DNA from: Victivallis vadensis
GTDB lineage: Bacteria; Verrucomicrobiota; Lentisphaeria; Victivallales; GWF2-50-93
Assembly (NCBI GenBank): GCA_020718525.1
Contig: DYRX01000014.1
Location: forward strand, 3,908-28,223
Direction: 5' to 3'
Length of the DNA: 24,316 bases
The translations under genes were made by a program, and so were the position numbers. Shown here one piece after another: positions 15,809 through 23,847 of this stretch (the stretch's first letter is position 1; each line of letters opens with the position of its first letter). The notes beneath the pieces are model-generated. The model was not told the DNA's origin, did not search any database, and saw only the letters and a program-made list of their open reading frames with translations.

Positions 15809-16657
15809 ATGAAATTCAGCATGGACGAAGCGGACGTTTTCATTCCCGACGGAAAGCCAGTGGCGGACGCAATGGCAAGGACAACCCACCTATGCATTGC
15901 CGCGCACCAGGACGACACCGAGATTTTCGCCTCGCACGGAATATATGAATGTTTTGGAAAAAAAGATCTCTGGTTCACAAGCGTGATTGTGACGAACGGA
16001 GCGGGAAGCCCCAGAAGCGGAATCTATGGATCTTACAGCGACAAGGAGATGCAGGCTGTCCGCAGGGAGGAACAGAGGAAGGCCGCGTTTGTCGGAGAAT
16101 ATTCCGCGCAGATTCAGCTTGCCCACCCGAGTTCACACGCAAAAAATCCAAAGGAGACGAGGCTTCGCAGCGATCTTGTGGAGATCCTCAAGGCTTGCAG
16201 ACCAAAAACAATCTACCTTCACAATCCGGCGGACAAGCACGAGACTCATGTCGCAACCCTTCTCAGATCAGTTGAGGCAATACGCGAATGCTCGGGCATC
16301 TTCTCTCCTGAAAAAGTCTATGGATGCGAGGTCTGGAGGGACTTGGATTGGCTCCCGGACGGCGACAAGGTCGTCCTCCCACTGCCCCATTGCAGAAATC
16401 TGTCCTCGGCTCTCCTGGGCGTCTTCGACTCCCAGATCAGCGGCGGAAAACGCTATGATCTTGCGGCTGAAGGCAGACGCCTGGCGAACGCGACTTTCCA
16501 CGAGTCCCATGGAACTGACAAGTACGACTCCATGACTTTCGCCATTGACCTCATGCCGCTTGTAGAGAATAAAAGCTTGTCGGTCTCCGACTTTATCCTG
16601 GCGAAGATTGACGATTTCAAAAACGACGTTGCCGTAAAAATTTCAAAAATATACTAA
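15809..16657 (+). CDS. PIG-L (LmbE-like) family deacetylase
   Basis: Zinc-dependent de-N-acetylase of the family that includes GlcNAc-PI deacetylase, MshB and BshB, 282 residues. The metal and catalytic motif is CIAAHQDDTEI (His33, Asp35, Asp36, Glu38), in place of the usual AHPDDE, so one residue is inserted and Pro is replaced by Gln. A conserved RREEQRKAA lies at 85-93, and the second metal motif is HNPADKHETHV (138-148). The expected reaction is removal of acetate from an N-acetylated sugar. ATG 15809 has AAGGA (15793-15797) overlapping the upstream stop codon; the gap to the oxidoreductase gene is 14 bases and to the next gene 10, so co-transcription is likely. Confidence 0.85.
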   Translation: MKFSMDEADVFIPDGKPVADAMARTTHLCIAAHQDDTEIFASHGIYECFGKKDLWFTSVIVTNGAGSPRSGIYGSYSDKEMQAVRREEQRKAAFVGEYSAQIQLAHPSSHAKNPKETRLRSDLVEILKACRPKTIYLHNPADKHETHVATLLRSVEAIRECSGIFSPEKVYGCEVWRDLDWLPDGDKVVLPLPHCRNLSSALLGVFDSQISGGKRYDLAAEGRRLANATFHESHGTDKYDSMTFAIDLMPLVENKSLSVSDFILAKIDDFKNDVAVKISKIY

Positions 16658-16667
16658 GGAGAATTTC

Positions 16668-17576
16668 ATGAAGCCAACACTGCTGGTGCTCGCCGCCGGA
16701 ATAGGAAGCCGCTACGGAGGGCTAAAACAGATTGACCCCGTCGGACCATCGGGCGAAATCATCATTGACTACTCGGTCTTCGACGCGATCAGGGCGGGAT
16801 TTGGAAAAGTCGTCTTTCTGATCAGGAAAGACATCGAGAAGGATTTCAAGGAATGCGTATCGTCCAAATATCTTGGACATATCGAAGTTGACTACGCGTT
16901 CCAGGAAATCTCGATGATTCCTTCTCCGTTCAAGGTCCCGTCCGACCGCAAAAAGCCCTGGGGAACAGGACATGCCATCCTCTGCGCTGAAAATAAAGTG
17001 GATGTCCCCTTCGCTGTCATAAATGCTGACGACTATTACGGAAGAGCTGGCTATCGCCTTATGCATGAAAGACTTGTGAACGCAAAAGACGGAGCCATGG
17101 CGGACTACTGCATGACGGGCTTCATCCTTAGAAACACGCTGTCCGAGAACGGATTTGTCTCGAGGGGAGTATGCTCCTGCGACCATAATGGATATCTCCT
17201 TGATGTAGTCGAGAGAACCCATATCGAGAAGGCTGGAAACGGTGCCGCGAAATACATTGACAAGGACGGGACGGAGCATCCTCTGACGGCGGACGAGACT
17301 GTTTCAATGAACATGTGGGGCTTCACCCCGTCAATATTTGGACATCTGAAAACGATGTTCTCCGAATTTCTTTCGAAGGAGATAGGCAGTCCGAAATCGG
17401 AGTTCTTCATCCCCTCGGTCGTCAGCGAACTTATATCGAGGAAGCTTGCGCGTGTGAAGGTCATGAGCAGTCCCGATCCCTGGTTCGGCATCACATACAA
17501 GGAGGACAAGGCTTCCGTCGTTCAAAGCATCAAGTCGCTTGTGGACAGCGGCGCGTATCCGTCAAAACTTTTCTGA
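16668..17576 (+). CDS. Sugar-phosphate nucleotidyltransferase
   Basis: Enzyme of 302 residues that should couple a sugar 1-phosphate with an NTP to give an NDP-sugar. The signature LAAGIGSRYGGLKQ (8-21) with Arg15 and Lys20 is the NTP_transferase nucleotide-binding loop; WGTGHA (98-103) and the metal-binding aspartates in VINADDYYG (117-125) follow. It differs from GalU/GlmU in details and lacks a left-handed beta-helix acyltransferase domain. AAGGAG lies at the stop of the deacetylase gene, 6-7 bases before ATG 16668. The next gene is an N-acetylhexosamine 1-kinase-like enzyme, whose product would be the natural substrate, so the pair probably makes UDP-HexNAc or another NDP-amino sugar. Confidence 0.85.
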   Translation: MKPTLLVLAAGIGSRYGGLKQIDPVGPSGEIIIDYSVFDAIRAGFGKVVFLIRKDIEKDFKECVSSKYLGHIEVDYAFQEISMIPSPFKVPSDRKKPWGTGHAILCAENKVDVPFAVINADDYYGRAGYRLMHERLVNAKDGAMADYCMTGFILRNTLSENGFVSRGVCSCDHNGYLLDVVERTHIEKAGNGAAKYIDKDGTEHPLTADETVSMNMWGFTPSIFGHLKTMFSEFLSKEIGSPKSEFFIPSVVSELISRKLARVKVMSSPDPWFGITYKEDKASVVQSIKSLVDSGAYPSKLF

Positions 17577-17587
17577 AAGGCAGGACA

Positions 17588-18697
17588 ATGAGTTCCGAAT
17601 GCAAGCATGATTTGAGGATGATTTTTCCGAATTTCCAGATACTAGGCAACTTTGTTTCAGCAACGCCCTACGGCTCGGGGCACATAAACGACACATATGC
17701 GGTCTCCGTCTCCCAGGGCGGATCGTCAATGAGATACATCTTCCAGAGGATCAATCACAATATTTTCAAGAACCCGCCTCTCCTCATGGACAACATCAGC
17801 CGGGTCACGAAGCATATACACTCGAAGATAGGCTCCGATCCGGATTCGACAAGACGTGCGCTATATGTAATTCCGGCGATAAACGGAAAGCCATATTTCC
17901 AGGATCCCGATGGCAATTATTGGAGAGCCTATATCTTCGTCGAAAAGGCGAAGACATACGACATCATTGAAACATGTGAGAACGCCTACGAAGCCTCAAA
18001 GGCATTCGGCAAATTCCAGGGAGAGCTCGTTGATCTGCCCGGTTCCAGACTCGAGGAGACAATCCCCAATTTCCACAACACCCCACAGCGCTACAAAAAC
18101 TTCGAGAATGCACTGAAAGCCGACAGCGCGAACAGGGCGGCATCAGCAAAAACAGAGATTGAGTTCGCCCTCTCCAAAGCAAAGATGGCGTCTAAACTGC
18201 TCGATTTGAACGCCGCCGGCCTCATCCCGGAACGCGTTACCCACAACGACACAAAGCTCAACAACGTCCTCATAGACGACGCAAGCGGAAAAGGCGTCTG
18301 CGTGATTGATCTTGACACCGTTATGCCCGGGCTGGCGCTCTATGACTTCGGCGATCTTGTCAGGACAAGCACAAGCCCTGCGGCTGAAGACGAAAAGGAT
18401 CTGTCAAAAGTCCGGATGCAAATGCCTATGTTCGAGGCACTTGTGAACGGGTATCTTGACGGCGCGGGAAGCTTCCTGGTCAAGGACGAAGTTGCGAATC
18501 TCGCATTCAGCGGCAAGCTGATCACCTATGAAATAGGTCTGAGATTTCTGACAGACTATCTTTCAGGCGACGTCTATTTCAAGATAAAGAGAGAGGGGCA
18601 CAACCTTGACAGATGCAGGACGCAGTTCCAGCTTGTGCGCTCGATCGAAGATCAGGAGGACGCCATGAATGCGCTTGTAGCGAAGAAGGTTCGCTGA
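17588..18697 (+). CDS. APH-fold sugar kinase resembling N-acetylhexosamine 1-kinase (NahK)
   Basis: Kinase of 369 residues with the aminoglycoside-phosphotransferase fold. Seen: GSGHINDTYAV near the N-terminus, RYIFQRINHNIFKNPPLLM, catalytic loop HNDTKLNNVLID (His219, Asp221, Asn226) and metal-binding VIDLDTVMPGLALYDFGDLVR (Asp241, Asp243). This sequence style matches NahK-type enzymes, which phosphorylate GlcNAc or GalNAc at C1. ATG 17588 is chosen because AAAGG-CAGG lies just before it and the gap to the nucleotidyltransferase gene is then 11 bases; a frame open further upstream would overlap that gene by 260 bases. It is the last gene of the operon. A choline/homoserine kinase-like substrate is the main alternative. 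Confidence 0.82.
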   Translation: MSSECKHDLRMIFPNFQILGNFVSATPYGSGHINDTYAVSVSQGGSSMRYIFQRINHNIFKNPPLLMDNISRVTKHIHSKIGSDPDSTRRALYVIPAINGKPYFQDPDGNYWRAYIFVEKAKTYDIIETCENAYEASKAFGKFQGELVDLPGSRLEETIPNFHNTPQRYKNFENALKADSANRAASAKTEIEFALSKAKMASKLLDLNAAGLIPERVTHNDTKLNNVLIDDASGKGVCVIDLDTVMPGLALYDFGDLVRTSTSPAAEDEKDLSKVRMQMPMFEALVNGYLDGAGSFLVKDEVANLAFSGKLITYEIGLRFLTDYLSGDVYFKIKREGHNLDRCRTQFQLVRSIEDQEDAMNALVAKKVR

Positions 18698-18743
18698 TCC
18701 TTTCTTAACTGCTCGGGTGCATTTCCCAAAAGTTGAACACTAT

Positions 18744-18950
18744 CTCACACGAAGACACAAAGCACACGAAGTAAAGAAAAATGTTGTCCGGCTTGAAACT
18801 TAGCCATTGTTTTTCATAGATAAAAACAATGGAATTGGACACGGACAGGCGGGCAAATTAGGATTTGTCCGTCTGTCTGATGTCCAATATTTGTCCTTCC
18901 AGGACAGGCAAGTTTCATTCTTCCTTTGTGCCTTTGCGCCTTTGTGAGAG
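18744..18950. repeat. MITE-like or structured-RNA element with nested hairpins
   Basis: The outer arms are imperfect inverted repeats of short tandem units: CACACGAAG, ACACAAAG, CACACGAAG (18746-18771) facing CCTTTGTG, CCTTTGCG, CCTTTGTG (18923-18946). Inside lie three hairpins: CCATTGTTTTT/AAAAACAATGG (18804-18814, 18822-18832; perfect 11 bp), a long stem built from ATTGGACA/TGTCCAAT (18834-18841, 18881-18888) plus a 14-bp stem (18844-18857, 18864-18877; two G-U pairs), and TGTCCT/AGGACA (18892-18897, 18901-18906). It has no coding capacity. G-U compensation in the 14-bp stem would favour folding as RNA, while the outer inverted repeat fits a non-autonomous mobile element. Confidence 0.6.
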
Positions 18951-19000
18951 AATATTTCATGCGATTTACCCTCAACCAATTGGAATTCCGCCCAAATAGA

Positions 19001-19044
19001 CCAGATAATCTAGTCGTAAGTCTTTCTGCAGACTTCCGCTCCAG
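19001..19044 (+). repeat. Dispersed 44-bp direct repeat, right copy
   Basis: Same orientation as 11864-11907 with 36 of 44 bases identical by eye. Differences are at repeat positions 6, 12, 14, 15, 27, 28, 34 and 37. Here the inner hairpin AAGTCT-ttctgc-AGACTT is perfect, whereas the outer stem of the left copy is lost. AACCAATT also occurs upstream of both copies (11843-11850, 18974-18981). Confidence 0.7.
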
Positions 19045-19111
19045 GAATTCATCGTGGCATTTACTGGAAAAATATGCGAGGTATGATTTTTTTTATTGAT
19101 CTGTCTTGTAA

Positions 19112-19125
19112 TTTAATGCATTAAA
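19112..19125. promoter_or_regulatory. 14-bp perfect palindrome upstream of the zinc-ribbon gene
   Basis: TTTAATGCATTAAA reads the same on both strands. It lies 79 bases before the GTG start of the next gene in an AT-rich stretch that could hold its promoter (for example TTGTAA 19106-19111 and TATCTT 19128-19133), so a dimeric regulator could bind here. Confidence 0.35.
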
Positions 19126-19204
19126 CATATCTTTATGCGAAGATTGCTCGTATTTTAGTCGCTGATAAAAAATACCTGTACGCTGTGGAAAGGATGGGGG
19201 TTTT

Positions 19205-19714
19205 GTGAAAAGTGTGATTGTTGCAGTGATTATAACAGTTGCGATATGCATGTATTTTATGCTTGATTCTGGCACTAAGGATGTATCGAGGACAGGCTCG
19301 AGCAATCTAGGAGAAAAAATTAGTTCACAATTCAGGGATGCTGTTTTTAAAGGTCAAACAAGAGATGAAGTTCAGACACCGGGACCACAGCAAGTTCAAG
19401 CTCCCTATAAAGCCGATCATCCAGTCCAAAGCACTGTTCATAAAAACAAAAATATATCAAATGGATTTAACGAGTTTGGAAGCATCCTTGTCAAATACAG
19501 ATGTGCAAACTGTGGTGAAGTCGCATCTTTCAGAACCTTGAACAATGGTCAGATCGTTTACCTGAGCGACAAATGTTGGCGATGTGGCGGCTTCAATTGG
19601 ATTCAACTGCCTTTCAGAAATTCGCCAGACAGAGTTTTGCCGACGACAGTGAGTTCAGATTTTGGCAGTAATAGTTATGGCAGTCGTCGTCATTCGCGAA
19701 GCTACAATCGCTAG
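19205..19714 (+). CDS. Small membrane-anchored zinc-ribbon protein, function unknown
   Basis: Not recognised as a named family. It has 169 residues: an N-terminal hydrophobic helix (3-20) acting as anchor, a polar linker rich in Gln, Pro and Lys (25-95), a zinc-ribbon-like pair YRCANCGEVASF (Cys100, Cys103) and DKCWRCGGFNW (Cys124, Cys127), and a Ser/Arg-rich tail ending GSRRHSRSYNR. GTG 19205 is preceded by the G-rich GGATGGGGG at a suitable distance. Codons are clearly more A/T-ending than in neighbouring genes, suggesting later acquisition or weak selection. It starts after the repeat-rich spacer and ends 49 bases before the TPR gene, so it may share its transcript. Confidence 0.65.
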   Translation: MKSVIVAVIITVAICMYFMLDSGTKDVSRTGSSNLGEKISSQFRDAVFKGQTRDEVQTPGPQQVQAPYKADHPVQSTVHKNKNISNGFNEFGSILVKYRCANCGEVASFRTLNNGQIVYLSDKCWRCGGFNWIQLPFRNSPDRVLPTTVSSDFGSNSYGSRRHSRSYNR

Positions 19715-19763
19715 AAGATACTTCGAGATTGATTGTGGGAAAATTCAGAATAGGAGATTTGAG

Positions 19764-22526
19764 ATGAAAACCATTGTTTCCTTTGCAACGGTTCTATTGA
19801 TGTCATTTTGTCTTTCATGCTTGGGGTCAGAGCCAATGCCGCCCAGCGTTTTTCCTGATGTCCAGGATATTCTTGCTCAGGGGAAGACAAAGCAGGCGCT
19901 CAAGGAGCTCAAGAGCAAATTTCGCGATAAGAGCGACAGTGTTGCAGAAAATGCGAAGATTGAATATTTCCGCCTCATGCTCGAGAGTGGGGAGGAAAAA
20001 GACAAGTTTCTGGAAACGATTACGAAGGAAATTGACAAGAGCGCTGGGAATAGGATCTTTGGTCTGCGTCTGAAATCTGTTCTTGCCCTCTACTATGCCC
20101 GGGAAGGAAACATTCAGAAAGCCGAAGAAATCCTTTCGCCCTTCATTCGCGGCGATGGCGGGATATCCGCCCTTATTGCTTCCGAGAAGCTTGGAGACAT
20201 TTTTCTCGATTCGGAGAAATACGCACGAGCTGCCGATTTCTACGAGAGTGCCATTGCGTTTTACGGTGCACTGAGCTCCTCGGAAAAGGAGGAAGTATCC
20301 AGACATGCAGTGTCCATCCGCAGAATTTCCGCGAATTTTGAAAAAGCGAAGGAGAAAAGCCTCCCTGTCAACGCGCAAAATCTTTTCAACAAGGCGATGA
20401 AACTCTTTGCCCAAGAGCAGTTTGCGGAGGCCCATGCAATATTTCAGCAGATCGTCTCAAGCTACGAAGAGGATGAGCTCGCAGAAAAAAGTCTTTATTA
20501 TTCGGCACTCACTCTGTATCGCCAGAAAAAAACAGATGAAGCGATGAGGGAGCTGAAAAGATATTTTCCGAAGCATCAGAAAGGCTCGATGATTGCCTCC
20601 GCCCATCTTCTAGCCGGAGACATTTATCTTGAATTTAAAAACGATCAGGACAAGGCGTTGGGACATTTCGAAGCTTCGGAGGCGATTTCTTCCAAAACAA
20701 CAGAAAAAGGAGTCTCCCCGAACGAAATTCTTGCCGATTCGAACTTTCGCCTCGCCATGATCCGCCACTTCAGGTGCGAGTTTGACAAGGCCAAGGAACA
20801 CTATATGCGGGAAATAGCCGAGAATCCGATCAAATCCGCAGACAGCGATTTGCCTAATCATAGTTTTTATCTTGTTGAGCAGTGCAAGCAAAGCGCGTCC
20901 CCAGTCCTTTTTCCTGAACTGATAGCCAAGGGAGACAAGAAGTCCGCCAGCTTGATATTCTTTGCCGACGCATATCTGGAAAGCCGCCGCTTTGAAAAGG
21001 CAGGATATCTTTTCAAGCTCCTTTTGGACAAGGCTCAATTTCCTGAGATTTCCCCTGAGCAGGAAGCGTATGTCAATCTGGAAATTGGAGAGCTCTTCAG
21101 GATGATGCAGAACAATGAAGATGCCCTCAGACAATTTCAGTTTGTTCAAAGTCAATATCCGAAAAGCGAATACGCTCCGGTCGCGCTTTTCAGGGAGGCA
21201 AGCATTCTTCAGGGGGACCGCAGGAAAACGGAAGAATCCAGAAAGATACTCGCTGGTCTGTTGAAAAAGTATCCTTCCTCGCCGTATGCATCTAATGCTC
21301 TCAATTCCCTGGCATTTTCCGAATATTGCGACGGAAACATGAAGGAGGCGGAGGAGAAATACAAGAAAATCCTCTCAAGCCATAGGAACGGGGAATTTGC
21401 CGATCTGGCAAAGAGCATGCTCGAACTGATCAAGTCCGAGAAAACAGGAAAAAAACTTGAAGACGGGATTGCCATCAAGGAAAAGGTGACGTGCAATGTG
21501 ATCTCCCCCGGACGAACCTCCAAGTCTCAGATATTCGAGGTGCAGTCGGACTCGATGCACATCGCAATTCTCGAAACTAGGCCCCAGGATATGAAGCTCA
21601 CTGCCGATACCGGAGAAATCAGGGCGAGCAAGCGTTCTGACGACCTTAGCGTATGGACGGAAGTAGAGGACACTGATATTCTTCATCGTGCAAAAAGCCC
21701 CGTGATCAAAAGGGGCGAGGTTTCCTGGATCGTTTGCACTGGCGAATTCGTAAAGACAATTGTCCTGCCGCCTGGACCGGTCGAAATCGATCCTATCATA
21801 AAAATTAAGGGCTTGTGGCGAAGCGAACTTGCAATGCCTGGTGTGCATATTGTGGTCTGCAATTTCTATGACTCGAACCGACTCAGCAGAATCAATGCCT
21901 GGATCAGAAATGCCGCAGATGCTATGGCAGAGCAATATTCGAATTGCGGAAAGAATCCGGTCATCAAGGGCTTTTGCGGAGTTCAGCGGGACAGGTGCGG
22001 CAAAATTGACCCCGTGCCAGAGATCGCGAAGCTGGCTGACTTTCTATCGAAGAACAATCTTCAGCCTGCGTCTGTTTCCACCTTTTCAAGCATAGGTCTT
22101 GGCACTCGCGTCAATTGCTCCGAACCAGACAATCCGCCTGCCGGTTCAAGCAGTCAAATGCCGGCTCTATGCGCGCAAAATGGACCATTTTTCTATGCGA
22201 TGATCTATGCGCGTCCGAGCTCCCCTCTTTTTGATTTGCTGGCGGATCCTAAATTCCTTCCTTCTTCAGACGTGCTTTTGTCCTTTGAACGACTAACATC
22301 CCCTTTGAAGCCATACATGAAAAAGGGCGCATTCGTCAATCTTTTTCATTCCTATACGGGATCCGACTATGCCAGCGGCGAAACAAAAACTAGTCTCGCC
22401 AAGCTGGTCAAAGGTGTTTTGAATGAACAGGTTGTGATAGGAATTGGAGGAGAAATTGAGTTTCGCGGCAGACGCCCTCCAGTTCCAAAGCACAAAGGCA
22501 CCTATGAGATACTTTATGGAATGTAG
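19764..22526 (+). CDS. Exported TPR-rich protein with unknown C-terminal domain
   Basis: A 920-residue protein. A signal peptide (MKTIVSFATVLLMSFCLSC, 1-19) is followed by TPR-like helical pairs to about residue 560, for example SLYYSALTLYRQKKTDEAMRE, LEIGELFRMMQNNEDALRQF and LNSLAFSEYCDGNMKEAEEK. The final part (about 565-920) is beta-rich, with no match I recognise; it has several cysteines (for example CGKNPVIKGFCG). The TPR part resembles outer-membrane assembly or secretion scaffolds such as YbgF/BamD-type proteins. ATG 19764 is selected because AGGAG (19752-19756) sits 7 bases upstream and a signal peptide follows at once; a frame open from 19662 would overlap the zinc-ribbon gene. A lipobox is possible at Cys19 but poor. 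Confidence 0.8.
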   Translation: MKTIVSFATVLLMSFCLSCLGSEPMPPSVFPDVQDILAQGKTKQALKELKSKFRDKSDSVAENAKIEYFRLMLESGEEKDKFLETITKEIDKSAGNRIFGLRLKSVLALYYAREGNIQKAEEILSPFIRGDGGISALIASEKLGDIFLDSEKYARAADFYESAIAFYGALSSSEKEEVSRHAVSIRRISANFEKAKEKSLPVNAQNLFNKAMKLFAQEQFAEAHAIFQQIVSSYEEDELAEKSLYYSALTLYRQKKTDEAMRELKRYFPKHQKGSMIASAHLLAGDIYLEFKNDQDKALGHFEASEAISSKTTEKGVSPNEILADSNFRLAMIRHFRCEFDKAKEHYMREIAENPIKSADSDLPNHSFYLVEQCKQSASPVLFPELIAKGDKKSASLIFFADAYLESRRFEKAGYLFKLLLDKAQFPEISPEQEAYVNLEIGELFRMMQNNEDALRQFQFVQSQYPKSEYAPVALFREASILQGDRRKTEESRKILAGLLKKYPSSPYASNALNSLAFSEYCDGNMKEAEEKYKKILSSHRNGEFADLAKSMLELIKSEKTGKKLEDGIAIKEKVTCNVISPGRTSKSQIFEVQSDSMHIAILETRPQDMKLTADTGEIRASKRSDDLSVWTEVEDTDILHRAKSPVIKRGEVSWIVCTGEFVKTIVLPPGPVEIDPIIKIKGLWRSELAMPGVHIVVCNFYDSNRLSRINAWIRNAADAMAEQYSNCGKNPVIKGFCGVQRDRCGKIDPVPEIAKLADFLSKNNLQPASVSTFSSIGLGTRVNCSEPDNPPAGSSSQMPALCAQNGPFFYAMIYARPSSPLFDLLADPKFLPSSDVLLSFERLTSPLKPYMKKGAFVNLFHSYTGSDYASGETKTSLAKLVKGVLNEQVVIGIGGEIEFRGRRPPVPKHKGTYEILYGM

Positions 22527-22569
22527 GAGCGCGCTTCTGAATCGAATCAAAGGGACAAATGGAGATGGA

Positions 22570-23847
22570 ATGGGAAGCTTATGCCCCAGGCTTTGCTCTC
22601 TTCGTTGGCGTTTGACACTGCGGCTCATGATCTTTCACCTTTATGCCTTGCTTGCGTTCCCCGATCTCGTTTCTGGCTCTCAGCTTGAACTCCCAGATGC
22701 GAAGTCTCTTTCCAAAGCCGAGCAAAAGGATTTTATTTCCGCACGAAAGCTTGCCAAGACATATTTGAATTCCCTCTCAAATCCTTCCATCGGCGCTGAA
22801 AACCGGGAGGCAATAGCGCGGAACTTTGCGAAATTCAGAGACGAATTTTTAATGAAGGACAATTTCATCGGACATCTCGCATTCGAGACTGAGCTTCTTG
22901 CCGAGCGCCCCGACGCAAGGCAAAACACATTCATCAACGAGGCCTATGTCGGATTCTGCCTCAGGAGAAACATAAATTTCGGCAGGACGGCAATAGCAAG
23001 ACTCCTTTTTTCCGAGAAACTCGACAAAAGACTCAAGGCCGAAATCCTCTGCGAAATTTGGATGGGAAACTACGGGCTATACTGGATGCCGGAACTTCAG
23101 ATGGCATCTCTGCTTTCAGATTTTTTGAAGGACAGCGCCACTGTCATGGACTACTCGGTCATGTCTCTAAAATCGCCTGGCCCGCATGACGTGGACAGTA
23201 TGGCTTCCGACGACGATTTCATCGGAGAGGAGACGACAGAAAAACTTTTGCGCTGTGATGTCGCCTACGAGCTTCTCCCCTACAAATCCATGGGAATTGA
23301 TGCACCACGCCTGCTCGGAAGGAAGCTCGCAAGAGAAGAAAAAGACTTGAAAATAAAAGCGGCGGCAGACAAACTCAACAGCTATACAGAAAAGGCGCAA
23401 CAACGACTTGCACTGCTGGCAAAACTCAAAGATTATCAGTCCACCAAGCTCTCCCCATTTCAGATCGCAGACCTGTTTCAGTCCTGGAAAAATTTTTACT
23501 GCACCCCTGACAAGCCCTATTTAAGAGATATTCAGACCTTGATCTCGCTCATACTTGACGAGACATATTACAATGAACAGTCTTTTCCTGGCGACAAGGC
23601 TCTCAGGGAGAATTTCATCTCCGAAGCCGTCAAGACGATGACTTCATATTTTGATTCGGCAAAAATTCAGATTGACTGCGCCGAGATGAATGGCAAGAAA
23701 TTTGAGGACATGAAAATGCGGATAGACAAGATCCTTGTCAAAATGAATGAAAAATACGGGGTATTCCCTCTTGATTTGGAAATTGCAAGATTTGCCGAAT
23801 GGCTTCAGAATTATCCGCATCCGGAATTGCCCGGCGGCAAGAAGTAG
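22570..23847 (+). CDS. Exported helical protein of unknown function
   Basis: Not recognised as a known family. With ATG 22570, GGAG (22561-22564) is 5 bases upstream and the product has 425 residues, starting with a basic segment and a hydrophobic stretch (MIFHLYALLAFPDLVSG) that looks like a signal peptide with cleavage near residue 37. The rest is mostly charged alpha-helix, with no transmembrane segment or cysteine pattern suggesting an enzyme. Earlier in-frame starts (22444, 22504) would overlap the TPR gene and lose the signal peptide. It begins 43 bases after the TPR gene stop and probably acts with it outside the cytoplasm. Confidence 0.7.
   Translation: MGSLCPRLCSLRWRLTLRLMIFHLYALLAFPDLVSGSQLELPDAKSLSKAEQKDFISARKLAKTYLNSLSNPSIGAENREAIARNFAKFRDEFLMKDNFIGHLAFETELLAERPDARQNTFINEAYVGFCLRRNINFGRTAIARLLFSEKLDKRLKAEILCEIWMGNYGLYWMPELQMASLLSDFLKDSATVMDYSVMSLKSPGPHDVDSMASDDDFIGEETTEKLLRCDVAYELLPYKSMGIDAPRLLGRKLAREEKDLKIKAAADKLNSYTEKAQQRLALLAKLKDYQSTKLSPFQIADLFQSWKNFYCTPDKPYLRDIQTLISLILDETYYNEQSFPGDKALRENFISEAVKTMTSYFDSAKIQIDCAEMNGKKFEDMKMRIDKILVKMNEKYGVFPLDLEIARFAEWLQNYPHPELPGGKK

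Larger units (their letters stand above)
18698..19204. other. Intergenic region with MITE-like element, repeat and palindrome (507 bp)
   Basis: No gene is supported in this stretch. It contains a folded element (18744-18950), the right copy of the 44-bp repeat (19001-19044) and a 14-bp palindrome (19112-19125). The bases 18698-18743 and 19050-19110 show nothing further. Confidence 0.7.

Noticed and set aside
17315..17587. N-terminal extension of the NahK-like kinase by 91 residues
   Set aside because: It would overlap the nucleotidyltransferase gene by 260 bases in another frame and lacks family similarity; ATG 17588 has a ribosome binding site.
18746..18946. CRISPR-like array from the short repeated units
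   Set aside because: Units are 8-9 bases, contiguous, without spacers, and arranged as facing arms of an inverted repeat; no cas genes are nearby.
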